64,000 nt of DNA from an uncultured Aquimarina sp. (GCF_947496855.1 NZ_CANMED010000003.1:310001-374000); one strand, 5' to 3'. Positions 53,156-62,595 are shown, numbered from the stretch's first letter. Notes: generated from the letters alone by a model not told the origin. Translations and numbers: made by a program.

Positions 53156-54880
53156 ATGAGACAAATAGCTATAATTGGTACCGGACCTCGTGGGCTCTCT
53201 GCATTAGAAAGTTTCTTTGTTATTCTTTCCAAAGGTAACCCACAAAAAGACATTAAGGTTACCCTTTTTGAGCCTTCAGATGTACCAGGAACAGGAACTG
53301 CCTGGAATACTAGACAGGCTGATACGAATTGGCTGAATATTACCGAAAGAGCGTTAAAAAATCTAGAAGGACGACCTGCCATACATTTAAATGAATTCGG
53401 TATACCTGCTTTTCCTTCTTATACAGATTGGCTTCCAATAGAAGAACAGAATCTTCCCGAGGATGCCTATGATCAATTTCCACCAAGAAGAAAATTAGGA
53501 AATTATTTGAACCAGCGATTCGAGTCTATTTTTACTGTGCTTGAAAAAGAGAAGCTTGCCGTTTTAAAAAACACTACAATAGAGGCTATTGATTATAAGG
53601 AAAACGTGTTTTTTATTAAGGACATAACAAATACCCAATATCAATTTGAAGAAATTGTTTTAACCATCGGACATCAACCAACGATTTTATCAGATCAGTT
53701 GCAACAATGGAAAAAACACGCTATGGATAATAACCTCAACGTTTTTATAGATCCATATCCTGTAAAAAACATTCTCGATACTCCCATCGATACCGATGCT
53801 TGTATTGGTATAAGAGGATTCGGCCTTGCGATGATCGATGTTATGAGAGCACTTACCATAGGTTGTGGAGGATCTTTTACCATAACAAATAAAAGTACTT
53901 TTGAATCCGTCTACCATCATGGCAAAAAGACAACGCAATGTATAGTCCCTTTTTCTTTGGATGGCAATCCTATGATTCCTAAGCCTATCAATGCTGCGAT
54001 AGATGCCTGGTTTACACCGACTGATTCAGAAATTGAAACTTTTAAACATACCATTAGCGCCATTGCTCAAGGATCTAAAAAAGTATCAAATATTTGGTTT
54101 TTAAAAAATGTCATTGCAGATATTGCATCACGTATATACCAAGATTTAGGAGAAAAAAGTATTACTCATAATAAGAATGCATCCCAATTGCATGTAATTA
54201 TAACAAATTGGCTTACAGATGAATCACATCAAGATCCACTAATACAGCCTATTGATAACCCGGCGAGTGTTAATATCGAAGCATTTATTAATATGGCTCT
54301 TGGCAAATCACCAATTTCGTTAGATTATTGTATCGGTCAGGTTTGGCGTCATTGTCAGCCCACACTATACAAAGAATTTTCACACCCTACATTACCCGAT
54401 GAAATCATTGCAGAAGTTATTTCGTTAGATGAACGAAGTAAGCGTTACTCATACGGCCCACCGGTAGAAAGTATGCAACAAATGATGGCTTTGGTAAGGG
54501 CAGATGTGCTTATTCTTGATTTCGCAAATAATCCAGACATTGAGTTTCTCTCAGAAGGTTGGCAACTTCGATACGGAGAGAATGAACGTATAATAAACGT
54601 GATGATCAATAGTGTATTAGATGCTCCTCAATTGTTAGAGGTACAATCACCTATCATTAAGAGTTTGCTATCTAATGACATTATTTCTCCGATTCATTCT
54701 GAGTTGGGTATTCATACACAGACAAATGGTTGTGTGGTGCTACCTGATAGCATTAATAGTATTTCGCTTTCTGTTTTAGGCCGCCTTGCTAAAGGAAGTG
54801 TTATTGGCGTGGATGCCATTTTAGAATGTTTCGGATCCAGAATTAAAGACTGGGCGGAATCAGCTGTACGAAGAATTTAG
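53156..54880 (+). CDS. FAD/NAD(P)-binding protein (PF13454 type)
   Basis: This 574-residue protein has an N-terminal dinucleotide-binding motif IAIIGTGPRGLSALE, then VPGTGTAWNTRQADTNWLNI, a second motif EIVLTIGHQPT, and GIRGFGLAMIDV. It fits the FAD-NAD(P)-binding family related to HpyO/YdhS. The oxidoreductase substrate is unknown. It is followed after 23 bases by an isochorismatase-like gene, which suggests a shared small-molecule pathway. Confidence 0.85.
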   Translation: MRQIAIIGTGPRGLSALESFFVILSKGNPQKDIKVTLFEPSDVPGTGTAWNTRQADTNWLNITERALKNLEGRPAIHLNEFGIPAFPSYTDWLPIEEQNLPEDAYDQFPPRRKLGNYLNQRFESIFTVLEKEKLAVLKNTTIEAIDYKENVFFIKDITNTQYQFEEIVLTIGHQPTILSDQLQQWKKHAMDNNLNVFIDPYPVKNILDTPIDTDACIGIRGFGLAMIDVMRALTIGCGGSFTITNKSTFESVYHHGKKTTQCIVPFSLDGNPMIPKPINAAIDAWFTPTDSEIETFKHTISAIAQGSKKVSNIWFLKNVIADIASRIYQDLGEKSITHNKNASQLHVIITNWLTDESHQDPLIQPIDNPASVNIEAFINMALGKSPISLDYCIGQVWRHCQPTLYKEFSHPTLPDEIIAEVISLDERSKRYSYGPPVESMQQMMALVRADVLILDFANNPDIEFLSEGWQLRYGENERIINVMINSVLDAPQLLEVQSPIIKSLLSNDIISPIHSELGIHTQTNGCVVLPDSINSISLSVLGRLAKGSVIGVDAILECFGSRIKDWAESAVRRI

Positions 54881-54903
54881 AAATATATAAAGTATAAAAA
54901 TAT

Positions 54904-55482
54904 ATGAACTCACTTACAAAAAAAGACAAGCCTGCCCTACTACTCATCGATGTGCAAAAAGGCATCAATAGTCCCGGATATTATGGTACCGAGCGCAATA
55001 ATCCAGAAGCAGAAAAAAACATAGAGGCCTTACTAAACACCTGGAGAACAGAAGACCTACCCATCTATCACGTAAAGCATTGCTCTACCAACCCAGAGTC
55101 TCCTTTAGCTAAAGGAAAACCCGGTAACGATTTTCAGGATTTTATTGTACCGGAACCTAACGAACCCGTGATCGAAAAAGATGTAAACAGTGCTTTTATC
55201 GGTACAGACCTGAGAACACAATTAAAAGATACGGGTATCAAAAACGTAGTCATTGTAGGACTTACCACAGAACATTGTGTCTCTACCAGTACTAGAATGG
55301 CTTCTAACTATGGATTTAATGTGTTTTTGATTGAAGATGGAGTCGCGGCTTTTGATAAAGTCGGTGCCAATGGTCAGCGGTATGATGCCCAAATGGTACA
55401 CGATATCGAAATTGCTAATCTCAAAGATGAATTTGCTACCATTATAAACACTAAAGAGATACTAGACATATTCTCTAAATAA
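54904..55482 (+). CDS. Isochorismatase-family cysteine hydrolase
   Basis: This 192-residue protein has the triad of the family: Asp in ALLLIDVQKG (residue 17), Lys in EPVIEKDVNSAF, and Cys in VGLTTEHCVSTST. Members include nicotinamidases and N-carbamoyl amidohydrolases. The exact substrate cannot be read from the sequence. It is in tandem with the FAD protein. Confidence 0.88.
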   Translation: MNSLTKKDKPALLLIDVQKGINSPGYYGTERNNPEAEKNIEALLNTWRTEDLPIYHVKHCSTNPESPLAKGKPGNDFQDFIVPEPNEPVIEKDVNSAFIGTDLRTQLKDTGIKNVVIVGLTTEHCVSTSTRMASNYGFNVFLIEDGVAAFDKVGANGQRYDAQMVHDIEIANLKDEFATIINTKEILDIFSK

Positions 55483-55519
55483 CGACCAAAAAGTTTCTCT
55501 CTTGAGACCGGTGCTATTC

Positions 55520-55720
55520 TTAATCCAAGTAAGGATAGTGTTCTAAATATTTTTGTTGTTCTAAAATAACAGTAAGAGTATCTTCTACCTGTTGTAGAGG
55601 TAATACAGATTCAACAAAATTTAATCCGTCTCGATAGCTCTACTTAGCTTGTTTTTGAGATGGACAAATATCAAGTACATGTTCATACCTGACCAACCTA
55701 GTATTTTTGTTTATTCTTTG
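55520..55720 (-). pseudogene. Remnant of an unidentified gene (C-terminal part, one in-frame stop)
   Basis: On the minus strand the frame ending at TAA (55522-55520) reads back through LEHYPYLD, TLTVILEQQKY, YRDGLNFVESVLPLQQ and, beyond one TAG, VLDICPSQKQAK and NTRLVRYEH. The composition is protein-like and hydrophobic in a regular pattern, unlike random AT-rich DNA, so it looks like a decayed C-terminus. I do not recognise the family. The start is lost. Confidence 0.45.
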
Positions 55721-55965
55721 CTCTTCAGTTTAGGTACACTTAGACTAAGCTCAGTGTATTCGAAGAGAAAAAAAAATCTATCTCACCTCCTACTTCACCA
55801 AATCCCTTGAACATTGACAGAAAATCTGTAAACAAAAAAGAATACTCCCAATAAGCTTACAGTACCTGGTAATCGCATATAAACTTTAAGTATTATTTTG
55901 TATTCTAATCTTTAGTTTAGCCTAAGCAAAGTCGAAGGATCAGAATAATAAGCTTTTAGCTTTTT

Positions 55966-55990
55966 GTCATTCCAACGTAGGCTGGAATCC
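55966..55990. repeat. Small REP-like hairpin
   Basis: GTCATTCCAACGTAGGCTGGAATCC has inverted arms ATTCCA (55969-55974) and TGGAAT (55983-55988). Similar GTCATTCC elements are common between genes in Flavobacteriia by my recollection. There is no U-tract, so it is not read as a terminator. Confidence 0.5.
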
Positions 55991-56306
55991 ATTTTTAGTA
56001 ATAATCTAACTGCAATTTTAATCAAAATTACTTTTAGAAAATTTCACCTTCTTGAATTCGCTTGCCTTGCTAATAGGAAACCGTATTTTTAACTTACAGA
56101 ATAATTGTTTAGCTTAGAGGCATTACTCCCAATTCTCACTTTTTTTTAAAATAATATACGAGCAAACTGTTGTAGTTTTCCTATAAGGAACGATAGCATC
56201 TAGTAAAAAATACTACGTATGTTTTATTAAAAATATGGTATTATAGATAAGCATACCCATATTAAATTTATGTAAGGCACTAATAATAAACTTCTAATTG
56301 AAAAAT

Positions 56307-58394
56307 ATGAAAACTAAACTTTTCTTTACGCTGATCCTAGTTTCTTTTTTATCCAGCGCTCGTGCTCAAGTAGAAAAAGCAGCAACCCAAATTGCCTGGG
56401 ACACATGGGGTGTGCCACATATTACGGCAAACACTGTTGAAGAATTGTTCTTTGCACAGGGCTGGGCTCAAATGCATAATCACGCAAATCTCATTTTAAA
56501 ACTTTATGGAGGCTCTAGAGGAAAAGGAGCAGAATACTGGGGTCAAAAAGAATTCAATAATGATATGCTCGTTCATACCTTAGGTTTTGATGAACTAGCC
56601 GATGAATGGGGGAAAAGTCAAGACCCTGAAGTCAAAATTATGTATACATCTTTTATAAAGGGAATGAATGCATATGCAAAAGCATATCCAGAAGCCATTG
56701 ATAAAGAAAATAAAGTGGTCCTACCATTAACAGAAAAAGATGTGAATATGCATAGTATGTATGTTATTTTTACACGCTTTATTGCCGGAAATGATTTAGG
56801 TCGTGTTCAGCAATGGCCAAACCTAGGTTCTAATGCCTATGCCGTAGGTCCCAGTCGTTCTGCTTCAGGGAATGCTATGTTAGTTCAGAATCCGCATTTA
56901 CCCTGGTGGAAAGAATTTTTATTTTTCGAGTCTCATCTTAATTTAAAAGGTAAAAACATGTACGGCTCCACGCTGGTCGGTTTACCCGGAATTGCAATTG
57001 GTTTTAATGAGAATCTTGGCTGGAGCCATACCAATAACCCCATTGATAATGCCGATACCTATGAATTAGAACTCACAAAAGGAGGTTATCTATTGGATGG
57101 TAAGCAGAAAGCGTTTGAAACTTCATCAAAAACGATTAAGATAAAACAAGAGGACGGTACAATGGTTGATCAGGAAATTCCGATGCTAAGAACGGTTCAC
57201 GGTCCGGTAGTCAATAAAACTGAAAATAAAGTATTGGCCTTACGCATGGTTGGTTTAGACAAACCTAATATGCTATTGCAATGGTGGAAAATGATCAATA
57301 GTGACAACTTTAATGAATTTGAGTCCGCGTTACAAATGGCACAAATTCCTTTTTGGAATGTGATGTACGCCGATAAAACAGGAAATATTTTCTATCTATT
57401 CAATGGTTTGGTACCTAAACGAACGGAAGATGCTTGGTCGTATTGGGATCGCATCATTCCTGGTGGTAAATCTGCGGATGTATGGACAGAAGTTCATAAG
57501 TATGCTGATTTACCCATGGTTAAAAACCCGACAAACGGTTGGTTACAAAATGCCAACGACCCACCGTGGACCAGTACCATACCGATGTCGTTAAATCCTG
57601 GTGATTTTCCTGGATATATGGCTCCAAAAAGTATGAGCTTTAGACCACAGCGATCGGCAAGAATGTTGATCGAAGATGAATCCATCACTTTTGATGAATT
57701 AGTGGATTACAAATTATCTACTCGCTTAGAATTTGCAGACAGGATTTTAGATGACTTGTTTACCGCGATAGATGCTTCTGATTCCGAATTAGCCAAAAAA
57801 GCTAAAGTCGTTTTAGAGAACTGGGACAGAACCGCAGATGCAGATAGCAAGGGCATGTTGTTGTTTTATAGTTGGGCACGAAAATTTAATGTCTGGAACA
57901 ATGCTAACTACAAAGAAAAATGGACGCTAGACAAACCCAACACCACACCAGATGGCATTGCAAATCCTAAACGTGCGATTCAATTATTAGAAAAAACCGT
58001 ACAGGAATTAGAAGCAAAGTTTGGAAGCTTAGACATTGCCTGGGGAACCTATTATAGAATCAACTACAATGGTAAAAATTTACCGGCAAACGGTTCTGAT
58101 GGATCTATGGGTGTATTTCGTGTTGCCTGGCCAGGTGGTGCTACTGATGACAATATGTTCGTAGGTGGCGGAGATTCCTGGGTCGGTGTCATTGAATTTG
58201 GTGATGCTGTAAAAGCAAAAGTCTTATTGTCGTATGGTAACGCCACTCAAAAAGATTCACCGCATAACGGAGATCAGTTAGAACTATTCTCTAAAAAAGA
58301 ACTACGTGATGCCTGGTTTACAAAAGCTGAAGTAGAATCAAATACGAAGCGAATTGAGATGATGACTGACAATGGATTTCAAGAAAAAAAATAG
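56307..58394 (+). CDS. Penicillin acylase-family N-terminal nucleophile hydrolase, secreted
   Basis: The 695-residue product starts at ATG 56307; an upstream in-frame TTG (56298) is rejected because it only lengthens the signal peptide. Signal peptide ends ARAQ. The short chain starts QIAWDTWGVPHITA, and the Ntn Ser is in NLGSNAYAVGPSRSASG near residue 190, followed by ALRMVGLD and a later WNVMYADKTGNIFYLFNG. The enzyme is self-cleaved into two chains and hydrolyses amide bonds; relatives act on penicillin, acyl-homoserine lactones or aculeacin. The substrate cannot be told from sequence. Confidence 0.88.
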   Translation: MKTKLFFTLILVSFLSSARAQVEKAATQIAWDTWGVPHITANTVEELFFAQGWAQMHNHANLILKLYGGSRGKGAEYWGQKEFNNDMLVHTLGFDELADEWGKSQDPEVKIMYTSFIKGMNAYAKAYPEAIDKENKVVLPLTEKDVNMHSMYVIFTRFIAGNDLGRVQQWPNLGSNAYAVGPSRSASGNAMLVQNPHLPWWKEFLFFESHLNLKGKNMYGSTLVGLPGIAIGFNENLGWSHTNNPIDNADTYELELTKGGYLLDGKQKAFETSSKTIKIKQEDGTMVDQEIPMLRTVHGPVVNKTENKVLALRMVGLDKPNMLLQWWKMINSDNFNEFESALQMAQIPFWNVMYADKTGNIFYLFNGLVPKRTEDAWSYWDRIIPGGKSADVWTEVHKYADLPMVKNPTNGWLQNANDPPWTSTIPMSLNPGDFPGYMAPKSMSFRPQRSARMLIEDESITFDELVDYKLSTRLEFADRILDDLFTAIDASDSELAKKAKVVLENWDRTADADSKGMLLFYSWARKFNVWNNANYKEKWTLDKPNTTPDGIANPKRAIQLLEKTVQELEAKFGSLDIAWGTYYRINYNGKNLPANGSDGSMGVFRVAWPGGATDDNMFVGGGDSWVGVIEFGDAVKAKVLLSYGNATQKDSPHNGDQLELFSKKELRDAWFTKAEVESNTKRIEMMTDNGFQEKK

Positions 58395-58450
58395 TAAAAG
58401 ATAAAGAGTAGTTATACACAATTTCTTGTTATACAACATAAAAAAAGAAA

Positions 58451-58849
58451 ATGAAGATATTCAACTTTCTAAAAAGAAAAAGAGAATTAGAATCCAAGTC
58501 TGAAAAAGATAGTGCTGAAATACTTTATAATTTTCTTAATCAGAAATTACAAACCTCTTTAAACTATGAGGATTTATTTAATTTATATTACTCATTGTTT
58601 TGCACATTGGATATTTTACCCGAAAATCTTCGATCTTTGAAACTTACAAAAGAAGTTTTAGCTATAACATTTGTAAAGTTGGTATTTAAAAAAAATATTA
58701 CTGAATTTTCGAATGAAAACAATTCTCAATTGACCACATTTAGAGACATTACGGATAAAAATCATTGGATAGAAAGAATTCGAATACGTATGATCGCCGA
58801 TAAGTGGCCAAATAAAGAAAAGGCGCAAATATTACTTGGAAAAAATTGA
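58451..58849 (+). CDS. Hypothetical cytosolic protein
   Basis: This 132-residue protein is charged and mostly helical, with no signal peptide, membrane segment or recognised motif (ILYNFLNQKLQTSLNYEDLF; IRMIADKWPNKEKAQILLG). It lies 56 bases after the acylase gene and 29 before another unknown gene. It belongs to the accessory-looking tail of the window. Confidence 0.6.
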   Translation: MKIFNFLKRKRELESKSEKDSAEILYNFLNQKLQTSLNYEDLFNLYYSLFCTLDILPENLRSLKLTKEVLAITFVKLVFKKNITEFSNENNSQLTTFRDITDKNHWIERIRIRMIADKWPNKEKAQILLGKN

Positions 58850-58878
58850 CAAAAAAGATAAATATTGTAGGATAATAT

Positions 58879-59388
58879 ATGGAAAAAAGTCTAATCCCAT
58901 TTTTAATTTTGATTTGTTCTTTCGCTGTAAATGCACAAGAAAATAAACTGTTGGCTGAATTGAATAGAATTGACGATATAGACAATCAGGTTTTTCACAT
59001 AATCAAAAACCCTGTTTCGAATATAAAGGACAACGATTTGACACTGGGTTTAAAAAAGAAGCTTAAATCAGAATTAAACACCATTTATTCGTGCATGGAT
59101 TCATATGCTAACAGCAAAGAATTAAAACTAGATGAAAATGAAATATCTGAACTGAAAACACGTGTCAAAAACATATCATCCGAGTTCTATAAATCAAAAA
59201 AATACACTTTGGTAAAAACATCCGGCGGAATTGCTCCTATTTATGGAGTTGGAATGGATACAATTTTGAATAAAAAAGTTGCAATTGTTTATTTGGGTGG
59301 AGATTGTAGTATGACAGAAGTGGACATGAAATGGGATGAAATTACTGAAATCTTTAATAAAAAAATGAAATCCTTATTAAGTAAATAA
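58879..59388 (+). CDS. Secreted hypothetical protein
   Basis: This 169-residue protein has a signal peptide (1-18, AVNAQ). The mature part is helical with a small C-terminal beta region (TSGGIAPIYGVGMDTILNKKVAIVYLGGD, quoted in part) and one Cys late on. I do not recognise a family. It follows the previous unknown gene by 29 bases. Confidence 0.6.
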   Translation: MEKSLIPFLILICSFAVNAQENKLLAELNRIDDIDNQVFHIIKNPVSNIKDNDLTLGLKKKLKSELNTIYSCMDSYANSKELKLDENEISELKTRVKNISSEFYKSKKYTLVKTSGGIAPIYGVGMDTILNKKVAIVYLGGDCSMTEVDMKWDEITEIFNKKMKSLLSK

Positions 59389-59507
59389 TGCGTTGTACAA
59401 AGTGATATATGTCTTAACAGCTAAGAGCTTAATCGACTGGCTATTGTATTTTTGGTAATGATCAGTCTTTGTTTGATTTGTATATTAGACCTTGTTATGA
59501 TTATAAA

Positions 59508-60023
59508 ATGAAAAAAGTCTTACTATACTTAGGAATTATCATCGTATTATTTTGTGTGGGCTTTATGTTGTACAGTTATTTTATAAAAATTTCCTTTTTG
59601 TTTTTAAACAAGGGAGAAGTCAAGATTTTCAGTAACTCAATTGGTGGACGATTTTCATCTCGGCTGTTTTTCGCGATATCGATCGGTGTTATTCCTCTGT
59701 TTTACTTGTGGGTTCACTATTTCTCGAATCTAAAAGATCTTCGTCAGAAAATGATAACATACCTACTTATTATCGGAGGAGGTATTCTTAGTTGGCAATG
59801 TCGAATAGTTCTACTTAATTATCGATTACGAAAAATCTCTGAAATAAGCGCACAAGCTGGAATTGACAACTCCATAAGTTTAGAACATTTAGATTTTGAC
59901 TCTTATCTATTTATCGGGTACGCTATTGGAACTATTCTAAGCATTCTTGTTTTTAGAAATAGAAATTTTACTAGTGATCATAATATAAACGCTACTACTT
60001 ATAGGAATTCACAATCATCATAA
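59508..60023 (+). CDS. Multi-pass membrane protein of unknown function
   Basis: The 171-residue product starts at ATG 59508; a longer TTG start at 59469 is rejected. Four likely transmembrane helices lie at about 4-24, 52-72, 82-102 and 130-150. The loops carry no motif. It stands alone. Confidence 0.6.
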   Translation: MKKVLLYLGIIIVLFCVGFMLYSYFIKISFLFLNKGEVKIFSNSIGGRFSSRLFFAISIGVIPLFYLWVHYFSNLKDLRQKMITYLLIIGGGILSWQCRIVLLNYRLRKISEISAQAGIDNSISLEHLDFDSYLFIGYAIGTILSILVFRNRNFTSDHNINATTYRNSQSS

Positions 60024-60244
60024 GAAACATGATATGGACCCCATATACACAGGAATGACGAAATCATAAAACTTGAGAAACATAATACACTTTGGCTACA
60101 CTCAGTGTACGTCTTATGTATATTTCATTGCTGCTGATTTTCTTATCGGAAAATTAGCGTCGCTAAACAATGGTTCGGTTCTTTTTACTAACTTGTCTTT
60201 TTAGCAACGAAACATATCTGAGACGTCCACGGTAATTAAACCAA

Positions 60245-60811
60245 ATGAGGAAACTAAAAAACTGTATTTTAGGTCAAGTGTCATCTATTGATAAAAACTC
60301 AATGGATAATATTCTTTCGGTTTTTAAACCATTAGAAATATCTAAAGGTGAATTTTTCTTGAAATCGGGTAAAACCTGCAGACAAATGGCTTTTATAGAA
60401 TCAGGCTATATGAGAATGTATGATATAGTAGACGGAAAAGAAATAACATTGTGGATTGGTTCAGAAAATAGATTTATAACCTCCCTTTCTAGCTTCATTT
60501 TTGAAACAAAAAACAATTGGAATATACAAGCAATTACAGATTGTAAACTATATATTATTAATAGAGAAAATCACTTTAATTTAAATAAAACAGAACCTAA
60601 ATGGTTAGAATTTGATAATCTTCTACTAGCGAATTCTTTTGCTTTGTTGGAAAAGAATATGTTCTCTCAATTACATACTACAGCAAAACAACGTTTTGAT
60701 AATTTATTAAATGAAGAGCCTGAACTTTTTAAAAATGTTCCGCTACAATATATAGCTTCCATGATAGGAATCACTCCAGAATCATTAAGCAGATTAAGAA
60801 AAATAAATTAA
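60245..60811 (+). CDS. Crp/Fnr-family transcriptional regulator
   Basis: This 188-residue protein has a cyclic-nucleotide-binding-like beta-roll (EISKGEFFLKSGKTCRQMAFIESGYMRMYDI) and a C-terminal helix-turn-helix (VPLQYIASMIGITPESLSRLRK). This form is common in Bacteroidota; ligand binding residues of true CRP are not conserved. It precedes a small membrane protein (66 bases), which may be its target. Confidence 0.88.
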   Translation: MRKLKNCILGQVSSIDKNSMDNILSVFKPLEISKGEFFLKSGKTCRQMAFIESGYMRMYDIVDGKEITLWIGSENRFITSLSSFIFETKNNWNIQAITDCKLYIINRENHFNLNKTEPKWLEFDNLLLANSFALLEKNMFSQLHTTAKQRFDNLLNEEPELFKNVPLQYIASMIGITPESLSRLRKIN

Positions 60812-60876
60812 CTATCATTTGTCAAGAGAGATTAAATTTTGTTTATAGAAATTTGCTAAAACAAAACTTTCATCAA

Positions 60877-61260
60877 ATGAACGAATTACAAAAAGCCCTA
60901 AAGATTAATGCTTTATTCTCAAGTATTTCAGGTATAATAATGATTTTATTTAGTAATCAAATTGCTAAGCTATTTGGAACTGACAATAGTTCTATCTTTT
61001 GGATAGTTGGATTAATTTTAATCTATTTCACAATCACTATTTGGTATGAAATCAGCAAACAAAGAAAAACAGCTGTTTTATGGATTATAATTCAAGACTT
61101 TTTATGGGCAATAGGAAGTATTATTTTAATCTTATTTAATCCGTTTGGTATTACGTCATTAGGAAATATAATAATCGGAATTATTGCATCTATTGTATTA
61201 TTAATGGGAGTGAATCAAATTAGAGCTTTCAATAAAAAAACTACCGCCGATAATGAATAA
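60877..61260 (+). CDS. Small four-helix membrane protein
   Basis: The 127-residue product starts at ATG 60877; the upstream in-frame TTG (60853) is rejected as it would add a non-conserved octapeptide. Four hydrophobic helices (about 10-30, 40-58, 66-86, 94-112) fill nearly the whole protein. The family is unrecognised. It may be controlled by the Crp/Fnr-type gene in front of it. Confidence 0.6.
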   Translation: MNELQKALKINALFSSISGIIMILFSNQIAKLFGTDNSSIFWIVGLILIYFTITIWYEISKQRKTAVLWIIIQDFLWAIGSIILILFNPFGITSLGNIIIGIIASIVLLMGVNQIRAFNKKTTADNE

Positions 61261-61372
61261 AAAAAGATAAAAGCAAAATATTTATATTTGACTTATTGCC
61301 AACCTGAAACGTATTCTTTATTTTCTCCCTATGTTTCTTGTACGAGACGTTGTAAGTCATTTGAGAGCAACC

Positions 61373-61792
61373 TTAATGTAAATTGAGCACCATAGAATTA
61401 TAACTATCTTGAACTGATTTAATGATATAGGACTTATCTGAATTCAAGCCTGCAATGTCATCTATTTTATTAAACTCTCGCATATTGTCATTGCCCCACA
61501 AACTGAACTCAATGATCATTGGAGTTAAACGGATTCCTTTTTGTGTTAATAAATAAATATTCTCTTTTTTATTTTTAGAAATTTTTGTTTTGGATATTAA
61601 CTTATAAGATTCCAATAATTTTAATCGTGCAGATAAAATACTTGGTGCAATCTTTTCTTCCGAATTGGATATTTCTTTAAAGGTTTTCTTATGCTTTACG
61701 AGCATATCTCTAATGATTAACAAAGACCATTTATCACCTATAACATCTAATGTAGATGAAATTGGACAGCCTGAGCGAAATTCTTTTTTCAT
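61373..61792 (-). CDS. HxlR-family winged-helix transcriptional regulator
   Basis: This 139-residue protein has the HxlR pattern: a Cys near the N-terminus (SGCPISSTLDVIGDKWSLLIIRDML), then ILSARLKLLESYKLISK for the recognition region and a winged hairpin (NIYLLTQKGIRLTPMI). HxlR proteins are dimeric and often sense electrophiles or redox state through that Cys. It is divergent from the membrane protein gene, with an operator region between. Confidence 0.9.
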   Translation of the reverse strand: MKKEFRSGCPISSTLDVIGDKWSLLIIRDMLVKHKKTFKEISNSEEKIAPSILSARLKLLESYKLISKTKISKNKKENIYLLTQKGIRLTPMIIEFSLWGNDNMREFNKIDDIAGLNSDKSYIIKSVQDSYNSMVLNLH

Positions 61793-61804
61793 TTTCTAAG
61801 AATT

Positions 61805-61827
61805 ATTACTATCAATTCGATAGTAAT
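61805..61827. promoter_or_regulatory. Operator palindrome 1 (HxlR-type, proximal to the regulator)
   Basis: ATTACTATC (61805-61813) and GATAGTAAT (61819-61827) are perfectly complementary 9-base arms around AATTC. The central core CTATCAATTCGA is shared with the second palindrome 30 bases away. It lies between the divergent genes, close to the regulator start codon, as expected for autoregulation. Confidence 0.7.
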
Positions 61828-61831
61828 TTTT

Positions 61832-61860
61832 ATTTTTGCTATCAATTCGACAGCAAAAAT
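61832..61860. promoter_or_regulatory. Operator palindrome 2 (HxlR-type)
   Basis: ATTTTTGCTATC (61832-61843) and GACAGCAAAAAT (61849-61860) are complementary except for one base, around the same AATTC centre. The centre-to-centre distance to palindrome 1 is 30 bases, about three helical turns. TATTTTTG boxes (61831-61838 plus strand; 61861-61854 minus strand) fit the TAnnTTTG promoter motif on each strand, so bound regulator would cover both. Confidence 0.65.
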
Positions 61861-61880
61861 AAAAAAAATAAACAGAAATT

Positions 61881-62576
61881 ATGTTGGCAGGACATTTTAC
61901 AACAGCATTAATAGCAAAACAAAAATTTCCGAAAGGAGCCTTACTTTATTTTTTAATAATATCACAATTACAGGATTTATTGTGGTTTACCTTTCATTAT
62001 TTAGGTATTGAACCTACTGATCCAAGTGATGCTTTTGATGCAACTTTAAGTAATATGGCAGTGGATATGCTATATAGTCATGATTTGTTGCCTCTATTAT
62101 TTTGGTTAGCTATTGTATTCATAATTGGAAAATTGTTATTCGAAAGTACACAAATAGGATTAGTAAGTATGGCTTTAGTCTCTGTCCACTTTGTATTAGA
62201 TTTCTTTTCTGGTCATATACATCATCTGTTTGGAGCAGATACAATGGAAGCTGGTCTTGGTTTGTATGCTTCTAGCCCATATTTAGCAATTTTTATAGAA
62301 GCTATATTTAGTGTTGGAGTACTTTGGTATTTCTTTAGAGAAGAAGCAAAAAAAGGAATTATACGAACCACTAAAAATAGAGTTGCCATTATTTCTGTTT
62401 TCGCTTATGGAATTATTTTTATGTTACTCATCGCAACACGTTCTTTTAGAGGCCTATTTAGCATTCCAGAATTTGATTTAGGTTTTAACACGAATATGCC
62501 AACCCTGATTTTTACTTATGGAGCAATGCTTTATTGCTTGAATTATTTTGCGCCCAAATTTAAGACGATAGAGTAA
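61881..62576 (+). CDS. Membrane protein with His/Asp motifs, DUF457/YdjM-like metal-dependent hydrolase type
   Basis: This 231-residue protein has six or so hydrophobic helices. The start GHFTTALIAK, the SHDLLP motif and VHFVLDFFSGHIHHLFG give conserved-looking His and Asp residues, as in inner-membrane metal-dependent hydrolases of the DUF457/YdjM kind. The start lies 20 bases after the second operator. It is likely repressed by the divergent HxlR protein. The family call is moderate. Confidence 0.65.
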   Translation: MLAGHFTTALIAKQKFPKGALLYFLIISQLQDLLWFTFHYLGIEPTDPSDAFDATLSNMAVDMLYSHDLLPLLFWLAIVFIIGKLLFESTQIGLVSMALVSVHFVLDFFSGHIHHLFGADTMEAGLGLYASSPYLAIFIEAIFSVGVLWYFFREEAKKGIIRTTKNRVAIISVFAYGIIFMLLIATRSFRGLFSIPEFDLGFNTNMPTLIFTYGAMLYCLNYFAPKFKTIE

Positions 62577-62595
62577 TTAAGGAAGTGTAAGTAAA

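Larger units (their letters stand above)
55483..56306. other. Degenerate intergenic region with a gene remnant and repeat fragments
   Basis: This 824-base stretch has no intact gene. On the minus strand a broken frame (55520-55720) is described separately. It also holds ATTCCA/TGGAAT hairpin arms (55969-55988) and two copies of a decayed dispersed repeat (about 55742-55765 and 55915-55938). Confidence 0.6.
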
